From the NCBI RefSeq assembly GCF_002802865.1, contig NZ_PGLQ01000002.1, forward strand, positions 526,726 through 590,725: a stretch of 64,000 nucleotides of DNA, read 5' to 3'. Positions 19,158-28,819 of the stretch are shown here, piece after piece. How positions within the stretch are numbered: the stretch's first letter is position 1; the number at the start of each line of letters is the position of its first letter. This DNA is from Bifidobacterium scaligerum. GTDB lineage: Bacteria; Actinomycetota; Actinomycetes; Actinomycetales; Bifidobacteriaceae. Below the pieces are notes generated by a model. It did no database searches, was not told where the DNA came from, and saw only the letters and a list, made by a program, of their open reading frames with translations. The translations under genes were made by a program, and so were the position numbers.

Positions 19158-19306
19158 TGCGATTCCTTCTTGTTTCCGTAGGTCTTGCACCCACTCGCCC
19201 GGTTTCCCGGCACGGGCCTACGTACCCGTGGTTCAGTGTCGTTCCCTTGCGGGGAAGCACTGTGAGGGAGTGCCTTGTTTTACTGGTGCCGCTGGAGAAT
19301 CTGCTC

Positions 19307-19420
19307 TCAGCCCTGACGCTGCTTGTGGCGCGGGTTGATGCAGATCACCATGACGCGGCCGTGACGGCGGATCACGCGGCAGTTTTCGCAGATCCTCTTC
19401 ACGCTAGGGCTGACCTTCAT
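19307..19420 (-). CDS. rpmJ: 50S ribosomal protein L36
   Basis: 37-aa zinc-ribbon protein. [14 protein letters not shown] begins it, and Cys11, Cys14, Cys27 and His32 form the complete zinc-binding set, so this is the C+ form. The start lies 21 bp downstream of the infA stop, with AAAGGA upstream. The usual infA-rpmJ-rpsM order is kept. Confidence 0.95.
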   Translation of the reverse strand: MKVSPSVKRICENCRVIRRHGRVMVICINPRHKQRQG

Positions 19421-19441
19421 GGTTATCCTTTACTTTGTACC

Positions 19442-19660
19442 TTACTTATAACGGTACGTAATGCGTCCGCGGTTGAGATCATAAGGGCTCATCTCTAGCA
19501 CCACACGATCCTGAGGCAGAATGCGAATGTAGTTCTTACGCATCTTGCCGGAAATCGTTGCGAGCACGATATGCTTGTTTTCGAGTTCAACGCGGAACAT
19601 CGCGTTCGGCAATGCTTCCACTACCTGACCTTCGACTTCAATCACACCGTCTTTTGCCAT
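19442..19660 (-). CDS. infA: Translation initiation factor IF-1
   Basis: 72-aa OB-fold protein that occupies the 30S A site during initiation. The sequence [20 protein letters not shown] at the start and [20 protein letters not shown] near the end are diagnostic. It begins a new transcript: a hairpin at 19739-19779 lies between it and adk. Confidence 0.97.
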   Translation of the reverse strand: MAKDGVIEVEGQVVEALPNAMFRVELENKHIVLATISGKMRKNYIRILPQDRVVLEMSPYDLNRGRITYRYK

Positions 19661-19738
19661 GCGCCTCTGGTTCCTATCCCTTGGACGAATTACTTAAGAT
19701 ATGTCCGAAGACACACCAACTTATAACTATATACGCAG

Positions 19739-19779
19739 GATGCCCGTATGCAGCACTCGGCGTGTCGCATACGGGCATC
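19739..19779 (-). terminator. Hairpin between adk and infA
   Basis: A perfect 13-bp stem, GATGCCCGTATGC (19739-19751) with GCATACGGGCATC (19767-19779). The minus strand then reads CTGCGTATATAGTTATAAG, which is AT-rich but not a T-run. It probably ends the secY-adk message. The AT-rich tail may carry the infA promoter. Confidence 0.6.
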
Positions 19780-19812
19780 TCGTGATAAATGTGATATTCG
19801 CTTTCCGACGGC

Positions 19813-20373
19813 TCAGCTCAGCGCGGCGATAATCGTCTTGCTGATCTCGGCGATTTCGCCTACACCATTGACAGCGACCAGCAGACCGCGGGACTTGTAG
19901 GTGTCCAGCAGCGGAGCGGTCTCCTTCTCATAGGTTTCCAGACGCTTGGCGATGGCCTCAGGAGTGTCGTCGGCACGGCCCTGTTCGGCGGCGCGCTTCT
20001 TCATACGCTCCAGCAGCACCTCACGATCGGCGTCCAGAGCCACGACGTGATCCAGCGGGGTGCCGAGCTCGGCCAGCATCTCGTCGAGAGCCTCGACCTG
20101 TGCGGCGTTGCGCGGATAGCCGTCGAGAATCCAGCCGTTCGCGCAATCCTCCTTGGCCAGACGATCCTTGACGATCTTGTTGGTCAAGGAATCCGGAACC
20201 AGCTCGCCCTTATCGGTGTAGCTCATGGCTTCAAGACCAAGCTCGGTCTTGTTCTTGATGTTGTAGCGGAAGATATCACCAGTGGAAATCGTGGGGATGT
20301 TGAAGTGTTCGGCGAGCAGGGCAGCCTGAGTGCCCTTGCCGACGCCCTGAGGGCCCATGATGAGCAGACGCAT
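19813..20373 (-). CDS. adk: Adenylate kinase
   Basis: Interconverts ATP + AMP and 2 ADP. The P-loop GPQGVGKGTQAALL and the AMP-binding motif DGYPRNAAQVEAL are clear. At 186 aa it is the short type without the LID insertion found in 214-aa enzymes. AAGGAGACC precedes the ATG. It follows secY after a 132-bp gap that holds a GGCTCCCC hairpin. No map gene (methionine aminopeptidase) follows, unlike in many bacteria. Confidence 0.97.
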   Translation of the reverse strand: MRLLIMGPQGVGKGTQAALLAEHFNIPTISTGDIFRYNIKNKTELGLEAMSYTDKGELVPDSLTNKIVKDRLAKEDCANGWILDGYPRNAAQVEALDEMLAELGTPLDHVVALDADREVLLERMKKRAAEQGRADDTPEAIAKRLETYEKETAPLLDTYKSRGLLVAVNGVGEIAEISKTIIAALS

Positions 20374-20410
20374 GGTGGTCTCCTTATGTATTGGTTATTG
20401 ATACGGTTGT

Positions 20411-20432
20411 GGCTCCCCGGTGAAGGGGAGCC
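20411..20432. repeat. GGCTCCCC/GGGGAGCC hairpin between secY and adk
   Basis: Arms 20411-20418 and 20425-20432 with a 6-nt loop. The arms match the ends of the MITE-like element at 2417-2532, so it may be a solo or decayed copy. It lacks a T-run. Confidence 0.5.
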
Positions 20433-20505
20433 ATTGAATTTTGGCAAACGGACCACGAACAAGAAAGAACTGATGGTTCGTCATCCGACGTCCGTCAAGA
20501 GGGCG

Positions 20506-21843
20506 TCAGCCTTCCTTATGATCCACGTTCTCCAGCAGGAAGCCGGTGTACTGGAACTGCTCGGTCTGAGCCTTCGCCTGACGCAACGTATCCAGTCCCA
20601 CGCCGGCGATAATCAGAATCGTGGTGCCGCCGAACGGCAACTGAGCGTTGAGGCCCAGGCTCATGATCAGCACGGTAGGAATCAGAGCCACGAACAGCAG
20701 GTACACGGCACCGACCGTGTTCAGGCGATTCATGACGTAAGTCAGGTAACGGCTCGTGGCGTTGCCGGCACGGATACCCGGAATGAAGCCACCGTACTGC
20801 TTCATGTTGTCGGCGGTCTCGTCCGGGTTGAACGTGATCGAGGTGTAGAAGAAGCAGAAGAACACGATCATCAGGGCGTACAGCGCGATGTACCACACGG
20901 AAGTGGTGTTCGCCAGATTGGAGTTTATCCACTTGACCCAAGACTGATCATCATTGCCGAACTGGGCGATCAGCGTCGGGATGGCGAGAATCGAGGACGC
21001 AAAGATCGGAGGAATCACACCGGACATGTTGATCTTCAGCGGCAGGTATGTGGAGGAACCGCCGTACATCTTGCGGCCGATCATACGACGGGTGTACTGC
21101 ACCGGAACACGACGCTGGCACAGCTCGACGAAGTCCACGAAGATGAGAATGACCACCAGCACGCTGACCACGATGCCGAACTTGATCCAGTCGCCATCAG
21201 TGCCGTTGGTACCATAGCCGATCTCCCACAGCTGCGGCAGGAAGCCGGAGCAGATGGACATGAAGATCAAGATGGACATGCCCTGGCCGATGCCCTTATC
21301 GGTGACGAGCTCTGCCATCCACATGATCAAACCGGTGCCGCCGGTCATGATAAGCACCATGACCACCAGGTTCCATACGGAACCGTCGGGAATCACCTGA
21401 TCGCACATGTTGTTGAACAGCGCGCCGGAACGGGCAGTGACCAGAATGGTAGTGGACTGCAGGACCGCCAGACCGATGGTCAGATAACGGGTGTACTGGG
21501 TGAGTTTCGCCTCACCGGACTGGCCTTCCTTATGCAAAGCCTCAAAGCGCGGAATAACCACACGCAACAGCTGTACCACGATGGATGCGGTGATGTATGG
21601 CATAACGCCCAGCGCAAAGATGGACAGCTGGAGCATAGCGCCACCGGAGAAGAGGTTCACCAGACCGATGAAGTTCTCCTGAGAGGTGTTGCCAAGCTTG
21701 GCCATGCAGTCGTTCACCACGTTGTAATCGACACCCGGAGTCGGAATAAACGACCCGATGCGATAGACGATGATGATGAACAGTACGAAAAGGATCTTCT
21801 TCCGCAGTTCCTTGGTCTTCAGGGCCTGGATTAATGTCCTCAC
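20506..21843 (-). CDS. secY: Protein translocase subunit SecY
   Basis: Channel-forming subunit of the Sec translocon, with ten transmembrane helices. 445 aa from the GTG at 21843, which has GGGAGG upstream; the extension to 21888 is not supported. Conserved segments include KILFVLFIIIVYRIGSFIPT (helix 1) and LGVMPYITASIVVQLLRVV. The C-terminal cytoplasmic loop contains PFGGTTILIIAGVGLDT. A hairpin separates it from rplO, so secY and adk may form their own unit. Confidence 0.97.
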   Translation of the reverse strand: MRTLIQALKTKELRKKILFVLFIIIVYRIGSFIPTPGVDYNVVNDCMAKLGNTSQENFIGLVNLFSGGAMLQLSIFALGVMPYITASIVVQLLRVVIPRFEALHKEGQSGEAKLTQYTRYLTIGLAVLQSTTILVTARSGALFNNMCDQVIPDGSVWNLVVMVLIMTGGTGLIMWMAELVTDKGIGQGMSILIFMSICSGFLPQLWEIGYGTNGTDGDWIKFGIVVSVLVVILIFVDFVELCQRRVPVQYTRRMIGRKMYGGSSTYLPLKINMSGVIPPIFASSILAIPTLIAQFGNDDQSWVKWINSNLANTTSVWYIALYALMIVFFCFFYTSITFNPDETADNMKQYGGFIPGIRAGNATSRYLTYVMNRLNTVGAVYLLFVALIPTVLIMSLGLNAQLPFGGTTILIIAGVGLDTLRQAKAQTEQFQYTGFLLENVDHKEG

Positions 21844-21962
21844 CTGGGTTTCCTCCCTATAGCGTGCCCAACGCACGCGAGAATACACAAACTATCGAAC
21901 GAGCATAGTCTAACGTGCCTACTTAAGACACCCTTATCTCAAGATGCTCGCCCGAATATATT

Positions 21963-22001
21963 GAATAACCCCTTCCACCATCTTGATGGAAGGGGTTATT
22001 C
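21963..22001 (-). terminator. Hairpin ending the spc operon after rplO
   Basis: A perfect 15-bp stem, GAATAACCCCTTCCA with TGGAAGGGGTTATTC (21963-21977 and 21987-22001), and a 9-nt loop. It lies in the 190-bp gap between rplO and secY, so secY probably has its own promoter. The T-run is weak. Confidence 0.65.
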
Positions 22002-22033
22002 ATTGAGCTGTAATAAGGCGCTCAGAGAACGAA

Positions 22034-22486
22034 TCAGTCCTCGGAGACGGAGCCGCCAGCAGCTTCGATCTTGGACTTGGCGGAAGCCGAAGCCTTAACA
22101 CCCTTCAGGGTGAATGCCACGGTGGTCTCGCCTTCGCCCAGAACCTTGACCGGAGCGTTGTTGCGAACAGCGCCCTTGGCCACCAGATCGGCCACGGTCA
22201 CTTCGCCACCCTCGGGGAAGATCTCCACGAGACGGGCGATGTTGATGACCTGGAACTCGACCTTGAACGGGTTCTTGAAGCCACGAAGCTTCGGCAGGCG
22301 CATGTACAGCGGCAGCTGGCCGCCTTCAAAGCCAGGACGCACGTGATTGCGCTTGGTCTGGCCCTTAGCGCCACGACCGGAGGTCTTGCCCTTGGAGCCT
22401 TCACCACGGCCAACGCGGATGCGATCCTTGTTGGCACCCGGGGCGGGCTTCAGGTCGTGCATCTGCAGGATTTCGTTATCTGCCAT
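22034..22486 (-). CDS. rplO: 50S ribosomal protein L15
   Basis: Binds 23S rRNA domain II early in assembly. 150 aa. The glycine-rich basic N-terminus [20 protein letters not shown] is typical, as is [19 protein letters not shown]. It is the last gene of the spc block before a hairpin. It starts two bases after the rpmD stop. Confidence 0.97.
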   Translation of the reverse strand: MADNEILQMHDLKPAPGANKDRIRVGRGEGSKGKTSGRGAKGQTKRNHVRPGFEGGQLPLYMRLPKLRGFKNPFKVEFQVINIARLVEIFPEGGEVTVADLVAKGAVRNNAPVKVLGEGETTVAFTLKGVKASASAKSKIEAAGGSVSED

Positions 22487-22488
22487 AA

Positions 22489-22674
22489 TCAGTCAACCTC
22501 CTCAACGGTGACCAGGTGACGCACGGCGTTCACCAGACCACGGTTGGCCGGGGTGTCCTCACGGACCACGGTCTTGCCGATCTTGTTGAGGCCGAGGGTC
22601 TTGATGGTGGCGCGCTGAGCCGGAGTACGGTTCACGATGCCGTGGTGCAGGGTAATCTTCAGGTTCTTAGCCAT
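22489..22674 (-). CDS. rpmD: 50S ribosomal protein L30
   Basis: 61 aa from the ATG at 22674 ([18 protein letters not shown]). The motif [18 protein letters not shown] is characteristic. It lies between rpsE and rplO with only a few bases on each side, implying translational coupling. Confidence 0.95.
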   Translation of the reverse strand: MAKNLKITLHHGIVNRTPAQRATIKTLGLNKIGKTVVREDTPANRGLVNAVRHLVTVEEVD

Positions 22675-22679
22675 GATTC

Positions 22680-23411
22680 TCACTCACCATCCTTCTCATC
22701 AGCGGCGGCCTTGGCAGCAGCCTCTTCACGGGCCTTGCGAGCCTCGGCGATGCCGGCGGCACGGGCACGCAGCAGAGCGTCGGGAGCGACCTCGTTGAGG
22801 GCCAGACCACGACGGGCGGCGATCTCCTCGGGCTCCTCAAGCTGCTTGAGGGCATCCACGGTGGCGCGCACCACGTTGACCGCGGTGGCGGAGCCCATGG
22901 ACTTGGACAGCACGTCGGTAATGCCTGCGCACTCCATGACGGCGCGCACAGAACCACCGGCGATTACACCGGTACCCGGGGCGGCCGGACGCAGCAGCAC
23001 AGTGCCGGCGGCGTCGTGACCCTGAACCGGGTGGGTGATGGTGCCGCGGACGCGAGGCACAGTGAACATGTGCTTCTTGGCGTCAAGCTGGCCCTTGGCG
23101 ATGGCGGCCGGGACCTCACGGGACTTGCCGTAGCCGACACCCACGGTGCCGTTGCCGTCGCCGACAACAACCAGAGCGGCGAAGCTGAAGGTACGGCCGC
23201 CCTTGTGGGTCTTGGACACACGGTTGATGGTCACCACGCGATCGAGCATCTCGTCGCCGCGGTTCTCCTCGCGACGGTTGCGACGCTCGCCACGGCGGCC
23301 TTCACCGCGCTGGCCACGACGACCCTTGCGGTCCTCGTTGTTGGATTCGGTCGCCACAGTGTTCTGAGTCTCTTCAGCCACTTGGGTTTCCTTCGTTTCG
23401 TTGTCGCTCAC
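22680..23411 (-). CDS. rpsE: 30S ribosomal protein S5
   Basis: Fidelity protein of the 30S body. 243 aa. The S5 core begins [20 protein letters not shown] and includes [15 protein letters not shown]. The N-terminal 55 residues are charged and disordered ([10 protein letters not shown] then Arg-rich), and the C-terminus is Ala-rich; both extend beyond the 167-aa E. coli protein. It overlaps rplR by four bases. Confidence 0.97.
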   Translation of the reverse strand: MSDNETKETQVAEETQNTVATESNNEDRKGRRGQRGEGRRGERRNRREENRGDEMLDRVVTINRVSKTHKGGRTFSFAALVVVGDGNGTVGVGYGKSREVPAAIAKGQLDAKKHMFTVPRVRGTITHPVQGHDAAGTVLLRPAAPGTGVIAGGSVRAVMECAGITDVLSKSMGSATAVNVVRATVDALKQLEEPEEIAARRGLALNEVAPDALLRARAAGIAEARKAREEAAAKAAADEKDGE

Positions 23412-23779
23412 AGTGCAAGACCTCCCTCGCGGGCGCCTTCAGCAACGGCTGCGACGCGACCGGTGTACTTGTTGCCACCGCGGTCGAAAACGACCTCGGT
23501 GATGCCAGCGGCCTTGGCCTTCTCGGCGATCAGCTGGCCAACCTTCTTGGCGGCTTCGGACTTGGTGCCCTGGAAGCCGGCGAAATCAGCCTGCAGGGTG
23601 GAAGCAGAGACCAGGGTGATGCCCTTGGTATCGTCTACCACCTGAGCAACCATGTGACGGTTGGAACGGGTGACCACCAGGCGCGGACGCTCGGGGGTGC
23701 CGGAGATGCGCTTGCGGATACGTGCGTGACGACGCTTGAGAGCAGTCTTCTTGCCTTTTCCGAGAATAGCGACGCTCAT
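23408..23779 (-). CDS. rplR: 50S ribosomal protein L18
   Basis: Binds 5S rRNA with L5 and forms the central protuberance. 123 aa from the ATG at 23779 ([21 protein letters not shown]). The upstream part of the open frame overlaps rplF and is excluded. The C-terminal [20 protein letters not shown] is typical of L18. Confidence 0.96.
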   Translation of the reverse strand: MSVAILGKGKKTALKRRHARIRKRISGTPERPRLVVTRSNRHMVAQVVDDTKGITLVSASTLQADFAGFQGTKSEAAKKVGQLIAEKAKAAGITEVVFDRGGNKYTGRVAAVAEGAREGGLAL

Positions 23780-23780
23780 A

Positions 23781-24320
23781 TCACTTACCAGCCTTTCCAG
23801 CCTTGCGCAGGATGCGCTCATCGGCGTACTTGACGCCCTTGCCCTTGTAGGGTTCCGGAGCGCGCAGCTTGCGGATGTTGGCGGCAACCTGGCCCACGGC
23901 CTGCTTGTCGATACCCTTGACGATCACCTGGTTGGCGTTCGGCACCTCGAAGGTGATGCCTTCGGGCGGGTTGACAGTGATGGTGTGGGAGTAGCCGAGG
24001 AAGAACTCGATGCCCTTGCCCTTGGCGACGGCGCGGTAACCGGTGCCGACGATCTCAAGGGTCTTGGAGTAGCCATCGTGCACGCCCTTGACCATGCCGG
24101 CCATGATGGAACGGGCCAGACCGTGCTTGGCACGGGTCGGGCGCAGATCATCAGCCGGGGTGAGGACGATCTCGTTGTTCTCCACAACAGCGGTGATGCC
24201 TTCCGGAATCACGTAGGAATCAGAACCCTTAGCGCCCTTGGCGGTGAAGTTCTGGCCCTCGATAGTGACTTCGACGCCAGCAGGAATGGCGATAGGGAGC
24301 TTACCAATATGCGATGCCAT
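23781..24320 (-). CDS. rplF: 50S ribosomal protein L6
   Basis: Located at the base of the L7/L12 stalk near the factor-binding site. 179 aa. The start [20 protein letters not shown] and the C-terminal [15 protein letters not shown] are diagnostic. It follows rpsH after 17 bp and runs into rplR. Confidence 0.97.
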   Translation of the reverse strand: MASHIGKLPIAIPAGVEVTIEGQNFTAKGAKGSDSYVIPEGITAVVENNEIVLTPADDLRPTRAKHGLARSIMAGMVKGVHDGYSKTLEIVGTGYRAVAKGKGIEFFLGYSHTITVNPPEGITFEVPNANQVIVKGIDKQAVGQVAANIRKLRAPEPYKGKGVKYADERILRKAGKAGK

Positions 24321-24337
24321 GTTTCAGCTCTCCTTTC

Positions 24338-24736
24338 TCACCACACGAAGGCGACAATCTCGCCGCCAATGCCTCGGTCGAGGCATTCCTTCTGAGTCAA
24401 CAGTCCCGAGGAGGTCGAGATGATGGCGATACCCAGGCCACCGAGCGGCATCGGCAGGGAGTCGGACTTGGCGTAGCGACGCAGGCCCGGCTTGGAGATG
24501 CGCTTGATGCCCTGAATGGAACGCTCACCGTTCGGACCGTACTTGAGGGTGACCTCAAGAGTCTGGCCGACCTTGGCTTCCTTAGCGGTGAAGTCCTTGA
24601 TAAAGCCTTCGCGCTTCAGGATCTCGGCGATGTTCGCCTTGAACTTGGAGTACGGCATATCCACGGTTTCGTGCTTGGCCGCGCTCGCGTTACGCAGACG
24701 AGTCAGCATGTCTGCGATCGGATCTGTCATTGTCAT
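24338..24736 (-). CDS. rpsH: 30S ribosomal protein S8
   Basis: Primary 16S rRNA binder in the central domain, and in many bacteria a translational repressor of spc. 132 aa. The start [20 protein letters not shown] and the motif [20 protein letters not shown] are typical. A 92-bp gap separates it from rpsN, larger than other gaps here. Confidence 0.97.
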   Translation of the reverse strand: MTMTDPIADMLTRLRNASAAKHETVDMPYSKFKANIAEILKREGFIKDFTAKEAKVGQTLEVTLKYGPNGERSIQGIKRISKPGLRRYAKSDSLPMPLGGLGIAIISTSSGLLTQKECLDRGIGGEIVAFVW

Positions 24737-24828
24737 TTGGGCTAATTGCCCTTTCTCGCTATGGTTTCCGCCGCCCTCGCGTCTGCATTATGCAAGACGT
24801 TCGGGCCGCGGACCTTCAGCGTCGATGT

Positions 24829-25014
24829 TTACCAACTGGACTTCGTAACTCCGGGCAGCTCGCCGCGATGGGCCTTCTCACGAAGGCAGATGCGGCACAG
24901 GCCGAACTTGCGGTAGACGGAGTGGGGACGACCGCAGACCTGGCAGCGCGTGTAAGCGCGGACCTTGAACTTCGGCTTGCCGGCCGCCTTGTTCTTCAGA
25001 GCGGTTTTTGCCAT
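24829..25014 (-). CDS. rpsN: 30S ribosomal protein S14, zinc-binding type Z
   Basis: 61 aa, the short zinc form (C+). [20 protein letters not shown] contains both CxxC pairs. It follows rplE after one base (stop 25016), suggesting coupling. Confidence 0.96.
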   Translation of the reverse strand: MAKTALKNKAAGKPKFKVRAYTRCQVCGRPHSVYRKFGLCRICLREKAHRGELPGVTKSSW

Positions 25015-25015
25015 A

Positions 25016-25588
25016 TCAGTTCTCCTTGAAGGGGAAGCCGAGGTGCTTCAAGAGCGCGTAAGCTTCCGTGTCGTCCTTGGTGGAGGTCACCACAGTGATG
25101 TCCATACCGCGCACGTGATCGATCGAATCCGGATCGATCTCGTGGAACATGGACTGCTCGGTGAGACCAAAGTTGTAGTTGCCCTGACCATCGAACTGGT
25201 GGCCGTTGATGCCGCGGAAGTCGCGGATACGAGGCAGAGCCAGGGTCAGCAGACGGTCCAGGAACTCCCACATACGATCGCCGCGCAGGGTGACGTATGC
25301 GCCAATGGCCTGGCCTTCGCGCAGGTGGAACTGAGCAACGGACTTCTTGGCCTTGGTGATCTTCGGCTTCTGACCGGTGATCAGGGTGAGGTCCTTGACA
25401 GCGCCTTCGATGAGCTTGGAGTCGCGAGCGGCGGCACCGACACCCATGGAGACGACAACCTTCTGCACACGAGCGACCTGCATCGGGTTGGAGTACTTGA
25501 ACTCCTTCTCCAGCTCAGGAATGATCTGCTCGTTGTACTTGACCTTCAAGCGCGGGGTGGCCGGCGCTTCGACGATAGTATCGGTCAT
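25016..25588 (-). CDS. rplE: 50S ribosomal protein L5
   Basis: Binds 5S rRNA and contacts P-site tRNA. 190 aa. [18 protein letters not shown] and [19 protein letters not shown] are typical. It overlaps rplX by four bases (ATGA type). Confidence 0.97.
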   Translation of the reverse strand: MTDTIVEAPATPRLKVKYNEQIIPELEKEFKYSNPMQVARVQKVVVSMGVGAAARDSKLIEGAVKDLTLITGQKPKITKAKKSVAQFHLREGQAIGAYVTLRGDRMWEFLDRLLTLALPRIRDFRGINGHQFDGQGNYNFGLTEQSMFHEIDPDSIDHVRGMDITVVTSTKDDTEAYALLKHLGFPFKEN

Positions 25589-25920
25589 GCCAGCTCCTTT
25601 CCGGACTTCTTGGCAACGCGCACACGCACGGTCTTGACCTTGCCGTCACGCGCTTCTTCCTTGACGATGATGCCAACACGGGTCGGCTGCTTGGTCTCCG
25701 GGTCGATCAGCATCACGTTGGAGCGATGGATCGGAGCCTCGGTGGAGACGATGCCGGCCTGCTGGCCCTGCTGCGTGGCGCGCACGTGCTTCTTGACGAT
25801 CTGCACACCCTCGACGATCAGTCGATCGTTCGGCAGCACCTGCTTAACGGTGCCTTCCTTGCCGCGGTCCTTACCGCGGATGACCTTGACCAGGTCGCCG
25901 CTCTTGATCTTGGCTGCCAT
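25585..25920 (-). CDS. rplX: 50S ribosomal protein L24
   Basis: Assembly initiator near the exit tunnel. 111 aa. The KOW motif [19 protein letters not shown] is intact and a second block [15 protein letters not shown] follows. It lies between rplN and rplE. Confidence 0.96.
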   Translation of the reverse strand: MAAKIKSGDLVKVIRGKDRGKEGTVKQVLPNDRLIVEGVQIVKKHVRATQQGQQAGIVSTEAPIHRSNVMLIDPETKQPTRVGIIVKEEARDGKVKTVRVRVAKKSGKELA

Positions 25921-25921
25921 G

Positions 25922-26290
25922 TCAGATCACCTCCGGGGCGAGGGACACGATCTTCATGAACTTGTGCTCACGCAGTTCACGACCAACCGGTCCGAAGATA
26001 CGAGTGCCCTTCGGTTCGCGGCCGGAGCCGAGAATAACGGCGGCGTTCTCGTCGAACTTGATGTAGGAACCGTCTGCACGACGGGATTCCTTGACAGTAC
26101 GGACGACGACGGCCTTCACCACGTCACCCTTCTTGACCGACCCGCCAGGAATGGCGTCCTTGACGGAGGCGACGATCACGTCGCCGATGCCGGCATAGCG
26201 TCGCTTCGATCCGCCGAGCACTCGGATGGCGAGGAGTTCCTTCGCACCCGTGTTGTCGGCGACATGAAGCCGCGTTTCCTGCTGAATCAT
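25922..26290 (-). CDS. rplN: 50S ribosomal protein L14
   Basis: Bridges the subunits at B8. 122 aa, the canonical length. [20 protein letters not shown] begins it and [20 protein letters not shown] ends it. It begins the spc block; a 112-bp gap with a strong hairpin separates it from rpsQ. Confidence 0.97.
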
Positions 26291-26323
26291 TGATTCTCCT
26301 TAGCCGAGCTGGTTCTCCCCGCA

Positions 26324-26376
26324 CACCGGGCGCGGTCGGATAAACGCACAGAACATCTATCTAACCGCGCCCGGTG
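26324..26376 (-). terminator. Hairpin between the S10 and spc blocks
   Basis: A perfect 13-bp stem CACCGGGCGCGGT (26324-26336) with ACCGCGCCCGGTG (26364-26376) and a 27-nt loop, in the rpsQ-rplN gap. It could end or attenuate the S10 message, or be a regulatory mRNA structure. No T-run follows, so partial read-through is likely. Confidence 0.6.
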
Positions 26377-26402
26377 GACGGCGAGCCTTGCCGAACTTGT
26401 TT

Positions 26403-26663
26403 TTACTTGGCGCGCTCGATAATGGATTCGAGACGCCAGCGCTTGGTCTTGCTCAGAGGCCGAGTCTCCATAATACTCACGAGGTCGCCAATGTGGGCGT
26501 CGTTGTGTTCATCATGGGCCTTGACCTTGCTGGTGGAACGAACGACCTTGCCGTACAGCGGGTGGGTCGAACGCTGCTCGAGCTCGACGGTAATCGTCTT
26601 GTCCATCTTGTCGGACACGACGTAGCCGCGGCGAACCTTACGGAAGTTACGCTCTTCAGCCAT
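26403..26663 (-). CDS. rpsQ: 30S ribosomal protein S17
   Basis: 16S rRNA 5'-domain binder. 86 aa from the ATG at 26663 ([18 protein letters not shown]), which has AAGGAG at the right distance; a GTG six bases upstream is too close to that site. [20 protein letters not shown] is the S17 signature. It is the last gene before the S10/spc hairpin. Confidence 0.96.
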   Translation of the reverse strand: MAEERNFRKVRRGYVVSDKMDKTITVELEQRSTHPLYGKVVRSTSKVKAHDEHNDAHIGDLVSIMETRPLSKTKRWRLESIIERAK

Positions 26664-26665
26664 AA

Positions 26666-26917
26666 TCACTGCTCCTTGGATTCGGTAGCGGCCGGCTCCT
26701 GGCTGATGCCAAGCTCACGTTCGCGCAGCACAGTGTACATACGAGCGATATCGTGCTTGACGGCCTTGAGACGGGCGGTGTTCTCGAGCTGACCAGTGGC
26801 GTGCTGGAAGCGCAGGTTGAACAGCTCTTCCTTGGACTTCTTCAGGAAGCCCTCGATCTCCGCGTTGGTCTTCTCGTTGAGGTTCTTGATGGAGTACTCA
26901 GCGGTACCGATTGCCAT
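26666..26917 (-). CDS. rpmC: 50S ribosomal protein L29
   Basis: 83-aa two-helix protein near the tunnel exit. [20 protein letters not shown] and [20 protein letters not shown] are typical. It overlaps rplP by one base at its start. Confidence 0.95.
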   Translation of the reverse strand: MAIGTAEYSIKNLNEKTNAEIEGFLKKSKEELFNLRFQHATGQLENTARLKAVKHDIARMYTVLRERELGISQEPAATESKEQ

Positions 26918-27336
26918 CAGATATCACCACCTTCACGTGCGATAATACGGCACTTCATCGGGAGCTTGTCGACAGCGCGGCGCAGAGCCTCGCGGGCGAC
27001 ATCCTCGGAAACGCCACCGATCTCGAACATCACGCGGCCGGGACGCACGTTGGCGATCCAGAACTCCGGGGCACCCTTACCGGAACCCATTCGGGCGCCG
27101 AGCGGGTGCTTGGTCAGCGGGCGATCCGGGAAGATCGTGATCCACACACGGCCACCACGCTTGATGTAACGGGTCATGGCGATACGAGCAGCCTCGATCT
27201 GGCGGTTGGTCACATAGGCCGGAGCCAGAGCCTGGATACCGAAATCACCGAAGTTGATCTCGTTGCCGCCCTTGGACATGCCAGAACGCACGGGACGGTG
27301 CTGCTTGCGGTACTTAGTCCTCTTGGGGATAAGCAT
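26917..27336 (-). CDS. rplP: 50S ribosomal protein L16
   Basis: Required for the peptidyl transferase region and A-site tRNA. 139 aa. [40 protein letters not shown] and [12 protein letters not shown] are all present. It follows rpsC after 6 bp. Confidence 0.97.
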   Translation of the reverse strand: MLIPKRTKYRKQHRPVRSGMSKGGNEINFGDFGIQALAPAYVTNRQIEAARIAMTRYIKRGGRVWITIFPDRPLTKHPLGARMGSGKGAPEFWIANVRPGRVMFEIGGVSEDVAREALRRAVDKLPMKCRIIAREGGDI

Positions 27337-27342
27337 TCTTGC

Positions 27343-28146
27343 TCACTCCTTCGTTTCTGCAGCCGGAGCGGCCTCAGCAGCGGCCTCGGCCTTGGGGGCT
27401 TCGGCGGCCTGCGGGGCGGCAGAACGGTTGCCACGGCGCGGACGACGATCGCCACGACGACCCGGACGGTTGTTGTTCTGCTGAGCCTGCTGCTCTTCGA
27501 ACTCGGATTCGGTCATGTCGCCCTTGTAGATCCACACCTTGACGCCGATGCGGCCATAGGTGGTCTTGGCCTCGAAGAAGCCGTAATCGATGAGGGCGCG
27601 GAGGGTCTGCAGCGGAACGCGGCCCTCACGGTAGAACTCGGAACGGCTCATTTCCGCACCGCCGAGGCGGCCGGAGAGCTTGATGCGGATACCCTTGGCA
27701 CCGGCGCGCATGGCGTCCTGCTGGGCCTTGCGCATGGCACGACGGAAGGTGACACGGTTGGTCAGCTGCTCAGCGATGCCCTGAGCGACGAGCTGGGCAT
27801 CCAGCGCGGCGTTCTTGACCTCGAAGATGTTGAGCTGGACCTGCTTGCCGGTCAGCTTCTCAAGCTTGGCGCGGACCTTCTCGGCCTCGGCACCACGACG
27901 ACCGATCACGATGCCCGGACGAGCGGTGTGAATGTCGACGCGGACGCGATCGCGAGTACGCTCGATGACGATGCGGGACACACCGGCGCGCTCAAGATCC
28001 TTGTTCATCTCCTTGCGGATCAGATCGTCCTCAAGCACGAAGTCACGGTAGCGTTCGCCGGCCTTGTTGGAGTCAGAGAACCACTTGGAACGGTGGTTCT
28101 CGGTGATGCCCAGACGGTAGCCAAACGGATTGATCTTCTGACCCAT
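27343..28146 (-). CDS. rpsC: 30S ribosomal protein S3
   Basis: mRNA-entry protein of the 30S head. 267 aa. [20 protein letters not shown] begins it. The KH motif is [20 protein letters not shown]. The last about 45 residues are Arg-rich then Ala/Glu-rich ([13 protein letters not shown] onward), an extension beyond the about 230-aa core. It runs straight from rplV with a 2-bp gap. Confidence 0.97.
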   Translation of the reverse strand: MGQKINPFGYRLGITENHRSKWFSDSNKAGERYRDFVLEDDLIRKEMNKDLERAGVSRIVIERTRDRVRVDIHTARPGIVIGRRGAEAEKVRAKLEKLTGKQVQLNIFEVKNAALDAQLVAQGIAEQLTNRVTFRRAMRKAQQDAMRAGAKGIRIKLSGRLGGAEMSRSEFYREGRVPLQTLRALIDYGFFEAKTTYGRIGVKVWIYKGDMTESEFEEQQAQQNNNRPGRRGDRRPRRGNRSAAPQAAEAPKAEAAAEAAPAAETKE

Positions 28147-28148
28147 CT

Positions 28149-28508
28149 TTAGCGGGCTCCTTCCTTGTTAGCCACGACGACCGTGATGTGGGAGGTGCGC
28201 TTGTTGATACGAGCGGCACGGCCCTGGGCACGAGCGCGGAAGCGCTTGAGGGTCACGCCTTCGTCAACGAAGGTCTCCTTGATGTACAGGTCGTTCTCGC
28301 GGAACGGCTCGCCGGCCTTGTCGGCCTTCACACGAGCGTTAGCGATGGCGCTCTCCAGGGTCTTGCGGACCGGCAGGGCCGCAGCCTGAGGGGCGAACTT
28401 CAAAATGGTAACGGCGTCGGTCGCCTTCTTGCCGCGGATGAGGTCGACCATGCGGCGAGCCTTGCGCGGCGTCACGCGGACGTGACGAGCGATTGCTTTA
28501 GCTTCCAT
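28149..28508 (-). CDS. rplV: 50S ribosomal protein L22
   Basis: Lines the exit tunnel; its loop is the macrolide-resistance site. 119 aa. [20 protein letters not shown] and the C-terminal [20 protein letters not shown] are typical. It lies between rpsS and rpsC. Confidence 0.97.
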   Translation of the reverse strand: MEAKAIARHVRVTPRKARRMVDLIRGKKATDAVTILKFAPQAAALPVRKTLESAIANARVKADKAGEPFRENDLYIKETFVDEGVTLKRFRARAQGRAARINKRTSHITVVVANKEGAR

Positions 28509-28525
28509 GTTCTATTCCTTATCCT

Positions 28526-28804
28526 TTAGCGGCGGGCCTTCTTGTCGTCCTTCACGTGACCCTTGAAGGTCTTCGTGGGGGCGAACTCACCCAGCTTGTG
28601 ACCAACCATGGCCTCGGTGACGAACACCGGGACATGCTTGCGACCATCGTGAACGGCGAAGGTGTGTCCGATGAAGTCAGGAGTGATCATCGAACGACGG
28701 GACCACGTCTTGATGACGTTCTTGGTGCCCTTCTCGTTCTGCTCGTCGACTTTCTTCTGCAAGTGGGCGTCGACGAAGGGGCCCTTCTTGATGCTACGAG
28801 TCAT
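28526..28804 (-). CDS. rpsS: 30S ribosomal protein S19
   Basis: Head protein paired with S13. 92 aa. [20 protein letters not shown] begins it and [16 protein letters not shown] is in the C-terminal half. It lies between rplB and rplV. Confidence 0.97.
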   Translation of the reverse strand: MTRSIKKGPFVDAHLQKKVDEQNEKGTKNVIKTWSRRSMITPDFIGHTFAVHDGRKHVPVFVTEAMVGHKLGEFAPTKTFKGHVKDDKKARR

Positions 28805-28819
28805 CTTCTCGATACTCCC

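Noticed and set aside
20047..21834. 595-codon open frame on the plus strand opposite secY and adk
   Set aside because: It is a codon-bias shadow of two well-supported genes, rich in His and Gln, without a start signal.
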